Source: Variovorax sp. MHTC-1
GTDB lineage: Bacteria; Pseudomonadota; Gammaproteobacteria; Burkholderiales; Burkholderiaceae_C
Length of the DNA stretch: 64,000 bases
Assembly (NCBI RefSeq): GCF_003984645.1
Contig: NZ_RWKI01000006.1
Coordinates: 186,001-250,000 of the forward strand
Direction: 5' to 3'
In this document: one piece after another, positions 8,638-16,240 of the stretch
How the letters are laid out: every line of letters starts with the position of its first letter
How positions within the stretch are numbered: the first letter of the stretch is position 1
The notes under the pieces: generated by a model
Told to the model about the DNA's origin: nothing
What the model saw: the letters and a program-made list of their open reading frames with translations, nothing else
The model's database searches: none
Translations under genes and position numbers: made by a program

Positions 8638-8680
8638 AAGAGTGATTCGCATTCTATTGGTGAATTAAATGAAAACTCAA
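8638..8680 (-). promoter_or_regulatory. Sigma70-like promoter overlapped by a Fur-type box for the iron operon
   Basis: On the minus strand, TTGAGT (8675-8680) and TAGAAT (8651-8656) are separated by 18 bases and form a good sigma70 promoter. Overlapping the -10, at 8638-8658, is a sequence containing AATGCGAATCACTCTT (minus strand), close to the AATGCGAATNATTCTCATT form of Fur boxes in betaproteobacteria. A repressor bound there would block RNA polymerase. The siderophore receptor starts 23 bases downstream of the box. Confidence 0.65.
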
Positions 8681-8739
8681 CAATCCCTCAGACGGCGCTC
8701 CTTGAGGCGCGGTCGCGCGGCTACCATCCGTGCCGCGCC

Positions 8740-10323
8740 ATGCCAGCCCTTTTCGCCCATCTTCAGCCGCTGCTGCGATGCGCCGCCTTGGGCCTGGCAT
8801 GTCTTGCGGCCGGCTGCGCCGGCCTGCCGGCGCGCGGGCCCCAGGCGCCCGAGCTGGCGATACCTGTCTCCGCGCAGACCGAGCTCGGCCGCATCGTCGC
8901 CCCCTTCAACGCCAAGCCCGATGGCTTGTCGGCCGTGCGGCCCCTGCCCCAGGCCAGCTTCGCGCTCGACGCCAGGCTCGAACTGATCCGCCGCGCGCAA
9001 GCGTCGCTGGACATGCAGTCCTTCCAGCTCGCCAAGGACAAGACCGGCCTCCTGATCCTGCGCGAGCTGCGCGACGCCGCCCGGCGCGGCGTGCGGGTGC
9101 GCCTCCTGCTCGACGACTTCTATACCGGCGGGCTCGACCGCCTGCTGCTGGCGCTGGCTGCCGAGCCGAAGGCCGAGGTGCGCCTGTTCAATCCCTTCGT
9201 GAACGGGCGCGAGCACACGGCCACGCGCTGGCTGGATTTCTTCACCGACTTCAAGCGGCTCAACCACCGCATGCACAACAAGCTCTTCATCGCGGATGGC
9301 GCCATCGCGATCGCGGGCGGGCGCAACCTCGCGGACGAGTACTTCCTACGCAGCGAAGGCGCGAACTTCATCGACTTCGAGCTGCTGATGGCGGGCCCGG
9401 TGGTGCCGCAGTCCGCGCGCATCTTCGACGGCTACTGGAACAGCGATGTGGTCTATCCGCTGCAGCGCATCGTGCGCGCGGCCGATCCGAGCGAAAAGCT
9501 GGCGGCCGAGTTCGAGCTCGCCACCTCGGAGCAGCACGCGCCCTGGCCCGATGCGCCGCTGGAGAACGACATCCTCAGCGAGCCGCCCCTTCGCGAACAG
9601 CTCGCGCGCGGCGAGCTGCGCTGGATGCGCGCCGAGGCCCAGGCGCTGGCCGACAGCCCGAAGAAGGCGCTCGGCACCCGGCCGCCGGGCATGGAGACGC
9701 TCGCGCACCGCTGGTACACCACGATGGCGGCGGCCAAGTCGCAGGTGCTGGTGGTCTCGCCCTACTTCATCCCCGGCGACGAGGGCATGGAGCGGATCAG
9801 CGCCGCCCGCGCGCGCGGCCTGCGCGTCACCATCATCACCAATTCGCTCGCCGACAGCGACGAGCCGCTGGTCAACGTCAACTACAACCGCTTTCGCGTC
9901 GCCCTGCTGAAAGAGGGCGTGGAGCTGTTCGAGGTGAGCACGCAGCAGCTGAAGCGCAACACGCAGATCCGCAGCCTGCTGCGCCAGGCCCGCGGCCGCC
10001 TGCACGCCAAGCTGGCCCTGGTCGATCGCGAATGGGTGCTGCTCGGCTCGATGAACCTCGATCCGCGCTCCGAGCGGCTCAATACCGAGTTCGGCGTACG
10101 CGTGCACAGCTTCGAGCTCACGCAGGCGCTGCTCTATGCCTACCTGCTGGACGACATCGAGGGCGTCTATCGCGTGGTCCTCAAGCCAGACGGCCAGAGC
10201 GTGCAATGGGTGGGCACCGGCGACGAAGACAACGAGGTGCTCGACGACGAGCCCGACTCGAGTCTGCTGACGCGGCTGCAGCTGCTGCTGTTTTCGTGGT
10301 TCGTGCCGACCGACCAGCTCTAG
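8740..10323 (+). CDS. Phospholipase D family lipoprotein (cardiolipin synthase C-like)
   Basis: A 527-aa protein with a lipoprotein signal (LACLAAGC, acylated Cys about residue 27) and two PLD domains. The first HKD motif is HRMHNKLFIADGAIAIAGGRN with HxK and the downstream GG/N. The second is RLHAKLALVDREWVLLGSMN. Both catalytic histidine-lysine pairs are present, so transphosphatidylase or phosphodiesterase activity is likely. The overall layout matches ClsC (YmdC)-type cardiolipin synthases, which join phosphatidyl groups of two phospholipids. The start at 8740 is chosen because it gives the signal peptide; longer frames overlap the divergent promoter. It is monocistronic and faces the convergent acdR gene. 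Confidence 0.9.
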   Translation: MPALFAHLQPLLRCAALGLACLAAGCAGLPARGPQAPELAIPVSAQTELGRIVAPFNAKPDGLSAVRPLPQASFALDARLELIRRAQASLDMQSFQLAKDKTGLLILRELRDAARRGVRVRLLLDDFYTGGLDRLLLALAAEPKAEVRLFNPFVNGREHTATRWLDFFTDFKRLNHRMHNKLFIADGAIAIAGGRNLADEYFLRSEGANFIDFELLMAGPVVPQSARIFDGYWNSDVVYPLQRIVRAADPSEKLAAEFELATSEQHAPWPDAPLENDILSEPPLREQLARGELRWMRAEAQALADSPKKALGTRPPGMETLAHRWYTTMAAAKSQVLVVSPYFIPGDEGMERISAARARGLRVTIITNSLADSDEPLVNVNYNRFRVALLKEGVELFEVSTQQLKRNTQIRSLLRQARGRLHAKLALVDREWVLLGSMNLDPRSERLNTEFGVRVHSFELTQALLYAYLLDDIEGVYRVVLKPDGQSVQWVGTGDEDNEVLDDEPDSSLLTRLQLLLFSWFVPTDQL

Positions 10324-10356
10324 ACAAAGCACGCTCTCCCGCACAGTCGATCTGAA

Positions 10357-10866
10357 TCACGGCAACGGAATCTGCGTCGTCGACAGCACCTGCTTGAGCA
10401 CCATGAAGGATCGGATCTGCCGCACGCCCGGCAGGTAGAGCAGCTGCTCGGCGTGCAGCCGGTTGAAGCTCTCGCTGTCGGCGGTGCGCACCAGCATGAA
10501 GTAGTCGAACTCGCCGGTCACGACGTGGCACTCCATGCAGCCGGAGATCTTGACCGCCGCCTTCTCGAAGGCGCTGAAGGATTCGGGCGTCGAGCGGTCG
10601 AGCACCACGCCGATCATCACCAGCATGCCGGCGCCCAGCGCCTTCGGGTTCAGGAGCGCGACCGTCGCGCCGATCAGTCCCGCGCGCTTCAGCCGATCGA
10701 CGCGTCGCAGGCAGGCCGGCGGGCTTAGATGGACCTTGGCGGCCAGCGCCACGTTGGAGATCGACGCATCGCGCTGCAGGGCCCGAAGAATCGATTTGTC
10801 GGTGCGATCGAGCGCAGGCGGCGCCTCCGGCGCGCTGCGCACTTTTGTTGCTTGAACTCTGGCCAT
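10357..10866 (-). CDS. acdR: Lrp/AsnC-family regulator of ACC deaminase (AcdR-like)
   Basis: A 169-aa Lrp/AsnC protein with an N-terminal winged helix-turn-helix (LDRTDKSILRALQRDASISN, then VALAAKVHLSPPACLRRVDRL) and a C-terminal RAM ligand-binding domain (GEFDYFMLVRTAD, LPGVRQIRSFMVLKQV). It is divergent from acdS, the arrangement known for the AcdR activator of ACC deaminase in Pseudomonas, Burkholderia and Variovorax. The start at 10866 (MARVQ) is favoured; an in-frame ATG at 10908 would add 14 residues, and neither has a clear ribosome site. It probably binds the dyad in the shared intergenic region. Confidence 0.88.
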   Translation of the reverse strand: MARVQATKVRSAPEAPPALDRTDKSILRALQRDASISNVALAAKVHLSPPACLRRVDRLKRAGLIGATVALLNPKALGAGMLVMIGVVLDRSTPESFSAFEKAAVKISGCMECHVVTGEFDYFMLVRTADSESFNRLHAEQLLYLPGVRQIRSFMVLKQVLSTTQIPLP

Positions 10867-10913
10867 CGTGGAATGAAACGCTGTGAGATTGATCAGCAGA
10901 ACGCTCATGGTGC

Positions 10914-10936
10914 GTTGAAAGACGTGTTTTCACAAC
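10914..10936. promoter_or_regulatory. Candidate AcdR operator in the acdR-acdS intergenic region
   Basis: An imperfect dyad has half-sites GTTGAAA (10914-10920) and TTTCACAAC (10928-10936). A TACGAT -10-like hexamer lies at 10958-10963 with no recognisable -35, which fits an activator-dependent acdS promoter with the dyad centred about 45 bases upstream of the expected start. AAGGAG at 10983-10988 is the acdS ribosome site. Confidence 0.45.
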
Positions 10937-10995
10937 CCTGTTAACCACTCTTCTTCCTACGATGGCTCTATCGCCGCACCCCAAGGAGCATCGCC

Positions 10996-12012
10996 ATGAA
11001 CCTGAGCCGTTATCCCCGTTATCCGCTGACCTTCGGCCCCACGCCGATCCAGCCGCTCAAGCGCCTGAGCGCGCACCTGGGCGGCAAGGTCGATCTCTAT
11101 GCCAAGCGCGAGGACTGCAACAGCGGCTTGGCCTTCGGAGGCAACAAGACGCGCAAGCTCGAGTACCTGATCCCCGAGGCGCTGGCCCAGGGCTGCGACA
11201 CGCTGGTGTCCATCGGCGGCATTCAGTCCAACCAGACGCGCCAGGTCGCCGCCGTCGCCGCGCACCTGGGTATGAAGTGCGTGCTGGTGCAGGAGAACTG
11301 GGTCAACTATTCGGATGCCGTCTACGACCGCGTGGGCAACATCGAGATGTCACGCATCCTCGGCGCCGATGTGCGCCTGGACGCCGCCGGTTTCGACATC
11401 GGCATCCGCCCGAGCTGGGAGCAGGCCATGGACGATGTGCGCAAGGCCGGCGGCAAGCCCTTCCCGATTCCGGCCGGCTGCTCGGAGCATCCTTACGGCG
11501 GGCTGGGCTTCGTCGGCTTCGCCGAAGAGGTGCGCGCGCAGGAGGCCGAGCTGGGCTTCAAGTTCGACTACATCGTGGTCTGCTCGGTCACCGGCAGCAC
11601 GCAGGCCGGCATGGTGGTCGGCTTCGCGGCCGACGGCCGTGCCGACCGCGTCATCGGCATCGACGCGTCGGCCAAGCCCGAGCAGACGCGGGCGCAGATC
11701 CTGCGCATCGCGCGCGGCACCGCCGAGCTCGTCGGCCTGGGCCGCGACATCGCCGAAGAGGACGTGTTGCTCGACACGCGCTATGGCGGCCCCGAATACG
11801 GGCTTCCCAACGAAGGCACGCTGGAAGCCATCCGCCTCTGCGCACGCCAGGAAGGCATGCTGACCGACCCGGTGTACGAGGGCAAGTCGATGCACGGAAT
11901 GATCGACAAGGTGCGCCGCGGCGAGTTCGCACCGGGCTCGAAGGTGCTCTATGCCCACCTGGGCGGCGTGCCGGCGCTCAATGCCTACAGCTTCCTGTTC
12001 CGCAACGGCTGA
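10996..12012 (+). CDS. acdS: 1-aminocyclopropane-1-carboxylate deaminase
   Basis: A 338-aa PLP enzyme that cleaves the ethylene precursor ACC to ammonia and 2-oxobutanoate, letting rhizosphere bacteria lower plant ethylene and use ACC as nitrogen source. PLP lysine K51 lies in FGGNKTRK and S78 in QSNQTRQ. The residues that separate true ACC deaminases from D-cysteine desulfhydrase relatives are present: E295 (in [11 protein letters not shown]) and L322 (in YAHLGGVP), with Y294 next to the former. The full length matches the family (about 338 aa). AAGGAG is well placed upstream, and the divergent Lrp-type gene is the expected regulator. The assignment is firm. Confidence 0.97.
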   Translation: MNLSRYPRYPLTFGPTPIQPLKRLSAHLGGKVDLYAKREDCNSGLAFGGNKTRKLEYLIPEALAQGCDTLVSIGGIQSNQTRQVAAVAAHLGMKCVLVQENWVNYSDAVYDRVGNIEMSRILGADVRLDAAGFDIGIRPSWEQAMDDVRKAGGKPFPIPAGCSEHPYGGLGFVGFAEEVRAQEAELGFKFDYIVVCSVTGSTQAGMVVGFAADGRADRVIGIDASAKPEQTRAQILRIARGTAELVGLGRDIAEEDVLLDTRYGGPEYGLPNEGTLEAIRLCARQEGMLTDPVYEGKSMHGMIDKVRRGEFAPGSKVLYAHLGGVPALNAYSFLFRNG

Positions 12013-12173
12013 GCGCTCATTCGGGGCGGATGTCGGTGCAAGGACGCGAGTGGAAATCAGCCTTTCGGCCCGCGCAGCCGTAGCGCGCGCAGCGCCGACA
12101 CCGGAAAACGGAAGCCGCCTACAGCCGATTTCGCCGGGGCTGGCAGCATCCCCCGGCCAACTTGGAGGTCAGC

Positions 12174-12521
12174 GTGGATCTGGATGAATGTTTTGCAATG
12201 ATCGCCCGCCTGAGTCCCCATGCCGCGAAGCTCGCGGCGCGCATGCTGCGCAAGGATCCGGCGGCGCCAGCGGAATGGGCCTTCGCGCTCGAGGTCGGGC
12301 TGGGGGATCGCGCCCACGGCTCGGAGCCATTGACGACCGACGATCTGCTGCTGATCGCCATGGACAAGGACCCCAAGCATTTCCCGGCCGGCCCTGCTGC
12401 CGCTTACAGCGCACAGCAGGTGCAGGCCATCGAGTTCGTACGGGCGGTGCGGCGCAAGGGCCCCTATCCCGTTTCGGCCGCCGCAGCTCTGGGTGGCGAT
12501 CTTCTCGCCGCTCCTCGATGA
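12174..12521 (+). CDS. Hypothetical protein, 115 aa
   Basis: The product is not recognised. A GTG at 12174 follows a strong TTGGAGG ribosome site (12162-12168) at good spacing, which is the main reason to believe it is a gene. The protein begins MDLDECFAMIARLSPHAAKL. It is alanine-rich and predicted mostly helical, with an acidic middle (PLTTDDLLLIAMDKDPKHFP) and a basic stretch VRAVRRKGPYPVSAAAALGG. There is no signal peptide or membrane helix. It stands alone between acdS and the crotonase gene with 150-bp gaps on both sides. Confidence 0.5.
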   Translation: MDLDECFAMIARLSPHAAKLAARMLRKDPAAPAEWAFALEVGLGDRAHGSEPLTTDDLLLIAMDKDPKHFPAGPAAAYSAQQVQAIEFVRAVRRKGPYPVSAAAALGGDLLAAPR

Positions 12522-12666
12522 AGGCGATGCAGACGCACGACCGCACCGGTACCGGTACCGGCCAGACGCAGTTCCGAGCGAGCCCATGCGCATGAATACT
12601 CAATCGAGAATTCCGACCAGCCGAAGCATGCAAAAGCTCGAATCCTGCGCTCGTCGGCGCTCGGCA

Positions 12667-13401
12667 TTACTTACCCTCCAGCTCCGCCAGCCGTCTTCCG
12701 GCTTCCTCTGACCTCAGCGACGCCTCGTAAGCAGTCCGGCCTGACGCCTCATCCCATTCGCCGGCGCAAATGGCGTTGATGTGGTGCTTCATCGAGCGGA
12801 CCGCCTGCGCATCGCAGCGCGCGATGTGGTCCTGGTAGATGTCGATGCGCGACTGGAGCTCACTACGTTCCACCAGTTCCGTCAGGAACCCGATTCGAAG
12901 CAGCTCCTCGCTCTCCATGGTCATCCCGGTGAGGAAGATCTTCTTGGCGGCTGAAGAGCCAAGCCGCGCGGCGAAGCGTCGCAGCCCGCCAGGGTAGTAG
13001 TGCAATCCGAACCTCGCGGCGGGCATGAACAGCCTGCAACCGCGAACACCGATGCGGAAGTCGCACGCGAGCGCCAGGTCGGTCCCCCCGCCATAGGCGC
13101 TACCGTTCAGCGCGCACAGCGTCGGAATGTCCAGCGACTCCAGCGCATCGAGCATGTCTTCGAAGGATCGATCCAGGCGCGCGCCGATCTGCCCGAGCGT
13201 ATATCCCGAGCAGAAGGTCTTCTCGCCTTCGCCGGTGAGAACGAGCAGCCGCACGGAGGGATCGGCCCGGATTTCATCGAGGTGGCGCAGCAGGACTGCG
13301 GGGTCGTCCGGATCGATGCGGTTGTGCTGCGCGGGACGGCGCAGCGTGATGGCCGCCATCGAGTCCACGATCTGCAGCGTGGGTGCCGAGCCGATGTTCA
13401 T
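12667..13401 (-). CDS. Crotonase-fold protein (enoyl-CoA hydratase/isomerase family)
   Basis: A 244-aa crotonase-superfamily protein acting on an acyl-CoA. The oxyanion-hole segments are visible (GEKTFCSGYTLGQ and NGSAYGGGTDLALACDFRIG). The canonical hydratase glutamates are not: where PExxLGxxPGxG is expected the sequence reads MPAARFGLHYYPGGL, with Ala and Gly at the catalytic positions. It therefore probably performs another crotonase reaction (isomerase, hydrolase or decarboxylase type) or is divergent. Its start overlaps the stop of the CoA-transferase by four bases (13398-13401), so the two are coupled: the transferase would load CoA on an acid and this enzyme would act on the thioester. 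Confidence 0.85.
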   Translation of the reverse strand: MNIGSAPTLQIVDSMAAITLRRPAQHNRIDPDDPAVLLRHLDEIRADPSVRLLVLTGEGEKTFCSGYTLGQIGARLDRSFEDMLDALESLDIPTLCALNGSAYGGGTDLALACDFRIGVRGCRLFMPAARFGLHYYPGGLRRFAARLGSSAAKKIFLTGMTMESEELLRIGFLTELVERSELQSRIDIYQDHIARCDAQAVRSMKHHINAICAGEWDEASGRTAYEASLRSEEAGRRLAELEGK

Positions 13402-14621
13402 GCGCTCGCTCCCTGTGCATGCTGCACGATGACGCCTTGGCGGGCGAGCGCTTCCAGGTCTCGCTGCGCATATCCGTGCTCGCGAAGCACCTCGAACGTA
13501 TGTTCCCCCAGGACGGGCGGCGCGCGGCGGATCGATCCGCCCAGGCGGCCGTCGAACGTGACCGGGCTGCCCACTTGCCGCATCGCGCCGAGCTGCGGGT
13601 GCTGCACTTCCTCCACGAGCCGCGAATGGACCACCTGTTCGTCAGCGAAGACGTCGGCCAGGTTGTTGATGGGCCCGGCCGGGATGTCCGCCGCGAGGAG
13701 CAGCTCGCTCCATTCGCGGCGGCTGCGCTCCTTCAACTTCGCCTCGATGATGGCCTTGAGTTCGACGCGGCGCTCCATGCGCGCGGCGTTGCTGGCGAAG
13801 CGGGGATCGGCTACCAGTTGCTGCAGTTCGAGCACGTCGCAGAGCCGCTTCCACATCTCCGCTGTCGCCGGCGCGATGTTCAAGGGGCCGTCGCCTGTTT
13901 CGAAAACGCCATACGGGGCGATGACCGGGTGCGTGTTCCCCGCGAGCGCCGGCACCTCGCCGAGGCTCAGGTAGCGCTGCGCCTGGACGCTCATCAGCCC
14001 GACCAGGCCGGCAAGCAGCGAAGTTTCCACGCGCCGGCCGCGACCGGTCGTGTGCCGTTGCGCGATGGCGGCGAGCACGCCGATCGCGCACCACATGCCG
14101 GCGGTCTGGTCGCCGATGGCCACTCCAACCCGCACAGGACCGGACTCGGCGCTGCCGGTGACGCTCATCAGGCCTGAATAGCCCTGGGCGATCTGGTCGA
14201 AGCCCGGACGGCCGCTGGCCGGTCCCGTGCGGCCGAAGCCGGTCACGCTCGCGTAGATGAGGCGCGGATTCGCGGCCGTGAGCGTTTCGCAAGCGAGGCC
14301 CATCGCTTCCATGGCGCCGGCCCGGAAGTTCTCCACGACGACATCGCAGCTTCCCGCCAGCTCTCGCAACAGGTCAAGCGCCGCAGGGTCGCGAAAGTTG
14401 ACGGCGATGCCGCGCTTGTTGCGGTTTCCGCTCAGGTAGTAGGCACTGGTGCCGCGGTCGAATGGCCCCCACTCGCGGATCATGTCGCCGCCGACCGGCT
14501 CGACCTTGATCACATCGGCTCCGAGGTCACCGAGGATCATCGTGCAGAAAGGCCCGGCCAGCGCGCGGGTGAGATCCAGGACGCGCACGCCGGTCAGGGG
14601 CAAGGAAGTTGGGTCGGTCAC
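13398..14621 (-). CDS. Family III CoA-transferase (CaiB/BaiF type)
   Basis: A 407-aa family III CoA-transferase, which moves CoA between carboxylic acids via an aspartyl-CoA intermediate. Family features are LPLTGVRVLDLTRALAGPFC at the N-terminus, LGADVIKVEPVGGD, NRNKRGIAVNF and the catalytic aspartate in PGFDQIAQGYSG. The GTG at 14621 is chosen because GTGGAG is well placed upstream; another in-frame GTG at 14639 adds six residues but lacks a ribosome site. It heads a two-gene operon with the crotonase. Its promoter region is shared with the divergent sulfatase operon, so the CoA and sulfatase branches are probably co-regulated. Confidence 0.92.
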   Translation of the reverse strand: MTDPTSLPLTGVRVLDLTRALAGPFCTMILGDLGADVIKVEPVGGDMIREWGPFDRGTSAYYLSGNRNKRGIAVNFRDPAALDLLRELAGSCDVVVENFRAGAMEAMGLACETLTAANPRLIYASVTGFGRTGPASGRPGFDQIAQGYSGLMSVTGSAESGPVRVGVAIGDQTAGMWCAIGVLAAIAQRHTTGRGRRVETSLLAGLVGLMSVQAQRYLSLGEVPALAGNTHPVIAPYGVFETGDGPLNIAPATAEMWKRLCDVLELQQLVADPRFASNAARMERRVELKAIIEAKLKERSRREWSELLLAADIPAGPINNLADVFADEQVVHSRLVEEVQHPQLGAMRQVGSPVTFDGRLGGSIRRAPPVLGEHTFEVLREHGYAQRDLEALARQGVIVQHAQGASA

Positions 14622-14632
14622 GTTTTCTCCAC

Positions 14633-14691
14633 TTGTCACATCGCGGAGGCCAGTCTATATTGCATACAACCGTAATGCAACCGTTGTGCAA
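14633..14691 (+). promoter_or_regulatory. Sigma70 promoter of the sulfatase operon with GntR/FCD-type operators
   Basis: TTGTCA (14633-14638) and TATATT (14656-14661) with a 17-base spacer form a strong promoter. Directly over its start site is TTGCATACAA (14660-14669), close to the TTGTATACAA consensus of FadR/FCD regulators. Two further elements follow, ATGCAA (14675-14680) and TTGTGCAA (14684-14691), giving an array of TTGCA/TGCAA half-sites. The GntR gene that ends this operon is the natural candidate for binding here. AAGGAG at 14694-14699 serves the sulfatase start. Confidence 0.65.
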
Positions 14692-14703
14692 TTAAGGAGT
14701 CCC

Positions 14704-16227
14704 ATGCGCAAACCCAACATCCTCTTCGTCATGGCGGACCAACTGTCGGCCCCCGCCCTGCCCTTCCACGGCAACCATGCATTGAAGGCGCCGCACCTGC
14801 AGGCGCTCGCCGAGCGGTCTGCCGTCTTCGACAACGCCTATTGCAACTTCCCGCTCTGCGCGCCGGCGCGCTTCTCGCTCCTCGCGGGCCAGTTCGCGAC
14901 GCGCATCGGCGCCTTCGACAACGCCTGCGAATTCCAGGCGGACACGCCGACGCTGCCTTACTACCTGGCCCAGCAGGGCTACAAGACCATCCTCAGCGGC
15001 AAGATGCACTTCGTGGGGCCCGACCAGAAGCACGGCTTCGATGAGCGGCTCACTACCGACATCTATCCCGCGGACTTCGGCTGGGCGGCCGACTGGGCCG
15101 ATGGCGAGTTCAGCTTCTACTCGCCGGGCCACAACCTGAGCACGGTGGACGAAGCCGGACCGTGCTTTCGCAGCCTGCAGCTCGACTACGACGAGGAAGT
15201 GGAGGCCAAGTCGATCCAGCGCCTGTACGACCTCGCACGCGATGACGAGCAGCCCTTCTTCATGTGCGTCTCGTTCACGCATCCCCATCCGCCGTATCAC
15301 GTCCCGCCGGAATACCTCGATCGGTACAAGCCTGAAGAGATCAACCTGCCCAATGTCGGCGACCTGCCGATGCACGAGCGCGACAAGCTGAGCCAGTGGG
15401 TGCAGTACTCCCACGGGCTCGACAAGGAAGGAGCGACCGACGAGCAAGTCAGGCGCGCGCGGCATGCGTACTACGCGATGGTCAGCTACATCGACGACAA
15501 GGTCGGGCGCCTTCTGGAAACGCTGAAGCGCGCGGGCTTCGAGGACAACACGATCGTGGTGTTCACCTCGGACCACGGGGACATGCTGGGCGAACGCGGC
15601 ATGTGGTTCAAGCGCGTCTTCTTCGACTGGTCGGCCAAGGTGCCCCTGCTCGTGTTCGATCCCCGGGCGCGCAAGCCGCGCCGGATCGCAGAGCCGGTCT
15701 CGCACGTGGACCTGCTCCCGACACTCGTTCAGTACGCCACCGAGGGGACCACTCCGACCTGGGTCGAACCGATCGACGGCCACAGCCTGGTGCCGCTGAT
15801 CGCCACGGGCGATCGCAGCGGCGAGGCGGAAGCCTTCGTCGAATACACGGCCGAAGGGGTGACCGGCCCCTGCTGCATGCTGCGGCGCGGCAAGTACAAG
15901 TACGTCTATACGCACGGCCACCCCGACCTGCTATTCGACATGGAGGCCGATCCGAACGAACTCGTCGACATCGCGCAGCGGCAGCCGCAGGTCCTCGCCG
16001 AACTCAAGGAGCGCGTGCTCTCCCATTGGGATCCCGAGGCGATCACGCGGCAGGTGTTCGCCAGCCAGGCGAGGCGCAAGTTCATCAACTCGCTGCCCGA
16101 CGCGAAGCAGCCCGTCTGGGACTACCAGGCCAGCACCGACGACACGCGCCGCTTCGTGCGCCGCGGCAGCGCCCGGGTGATCAAGGTCAAGAAGCGTTGG
16201 CCGCCGCTGGCCGGCACGACGAACTGA
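14704..16227 (+). CDS. Choline-sulfatase-like sulfatase (BetC family)
   Basis: A 507-aa alkaline-phosphatase-superfamily sulfatase. C52 in LCAPARFSLLAGQ is the cysteine converted to formylglycine, and DQ in VMADQLS, SGKMHFVGPDQKHGFDERL, HPHPPYH and TSDHGDMLGERG supply the calcium and sulfate ligands. SGKM-x-VGPDQ, LTTDIYPADFGW and HGDMLGERGMWFK are shared with choline sulfatases, and the C-terminal tail (YDxEAITRQVFASQARRKF-like) matches their extra domain. It would hydrolyse a sulfate ester in the cytoplasm, as there is no signal peptide. No choline dehydrogenase gene is nearby, so the substrate may be another choline-sulfate-like ester. It is the first gene of a six-gene operon with uniform AAGGAGAC ribosome sites. 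Confidence 0.88.
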   Translation: MRKPNILFVMADQLSAPALPFHGNHALKAPHLQALAERSAVFDNAYCNFPLCAPARFSLLAGQFATRIGAFDNACEFQADTPTLPYYLAQQGYKTILSGKMHFVGPDQKHGFDERLTTDIYPADFGWAADWADGEFSFYSPGHNLSTVDEAGPCFRSLQLDYDEEVEAKSIQRLYDLARDDEQPFFMCVSFTHPHPPYHVPPEYLDRYKPEEINLPNVGDLPMHERDKLSQWVQYSHGLDKEGATDEQVRRARHAYYAMVSYIDDKVGRLLETLKRAGFEDNTIVVFTSDHGDMLGERGMWFKRVFFDWSAKVPLLVFDPRARKPRRIAEPVSHVDLLPTLVQYATEGTTPTWVEPIDGHSLVPLIATGDRSGEAEAFVEYTAEGVTGPCCMLRRGKYKYVYTHGHPDLLFDMEADPNELVDIAQRQPQVLAELKERVLSHWDPEAITRQVFASQARRKFINSLPDAKQPVWDYQASTDDTRRFVRRGSARVIKVKKRWPPLAGTTN

Positions 16228-16240
16228 AAGGAGACGCAGC

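Noticed and set aside
6813..8639. Open frame of about 600 codons on the plus strand
   Set aside because: It is antisense to the FhuA-like receptor, with no family features; the receptor motifs on the other strand are clear.
14704..16227. Phosphonate monoester hydrolase or phosphatase for the sulfatase-like gene
   Set aside because: The cysteine in LCAPAR and the SGKMHFVGPDQ and HGDMLGERG stretches match choline sulfatases closely; a phosphatase-type serine or threonine nucleophile is absent.
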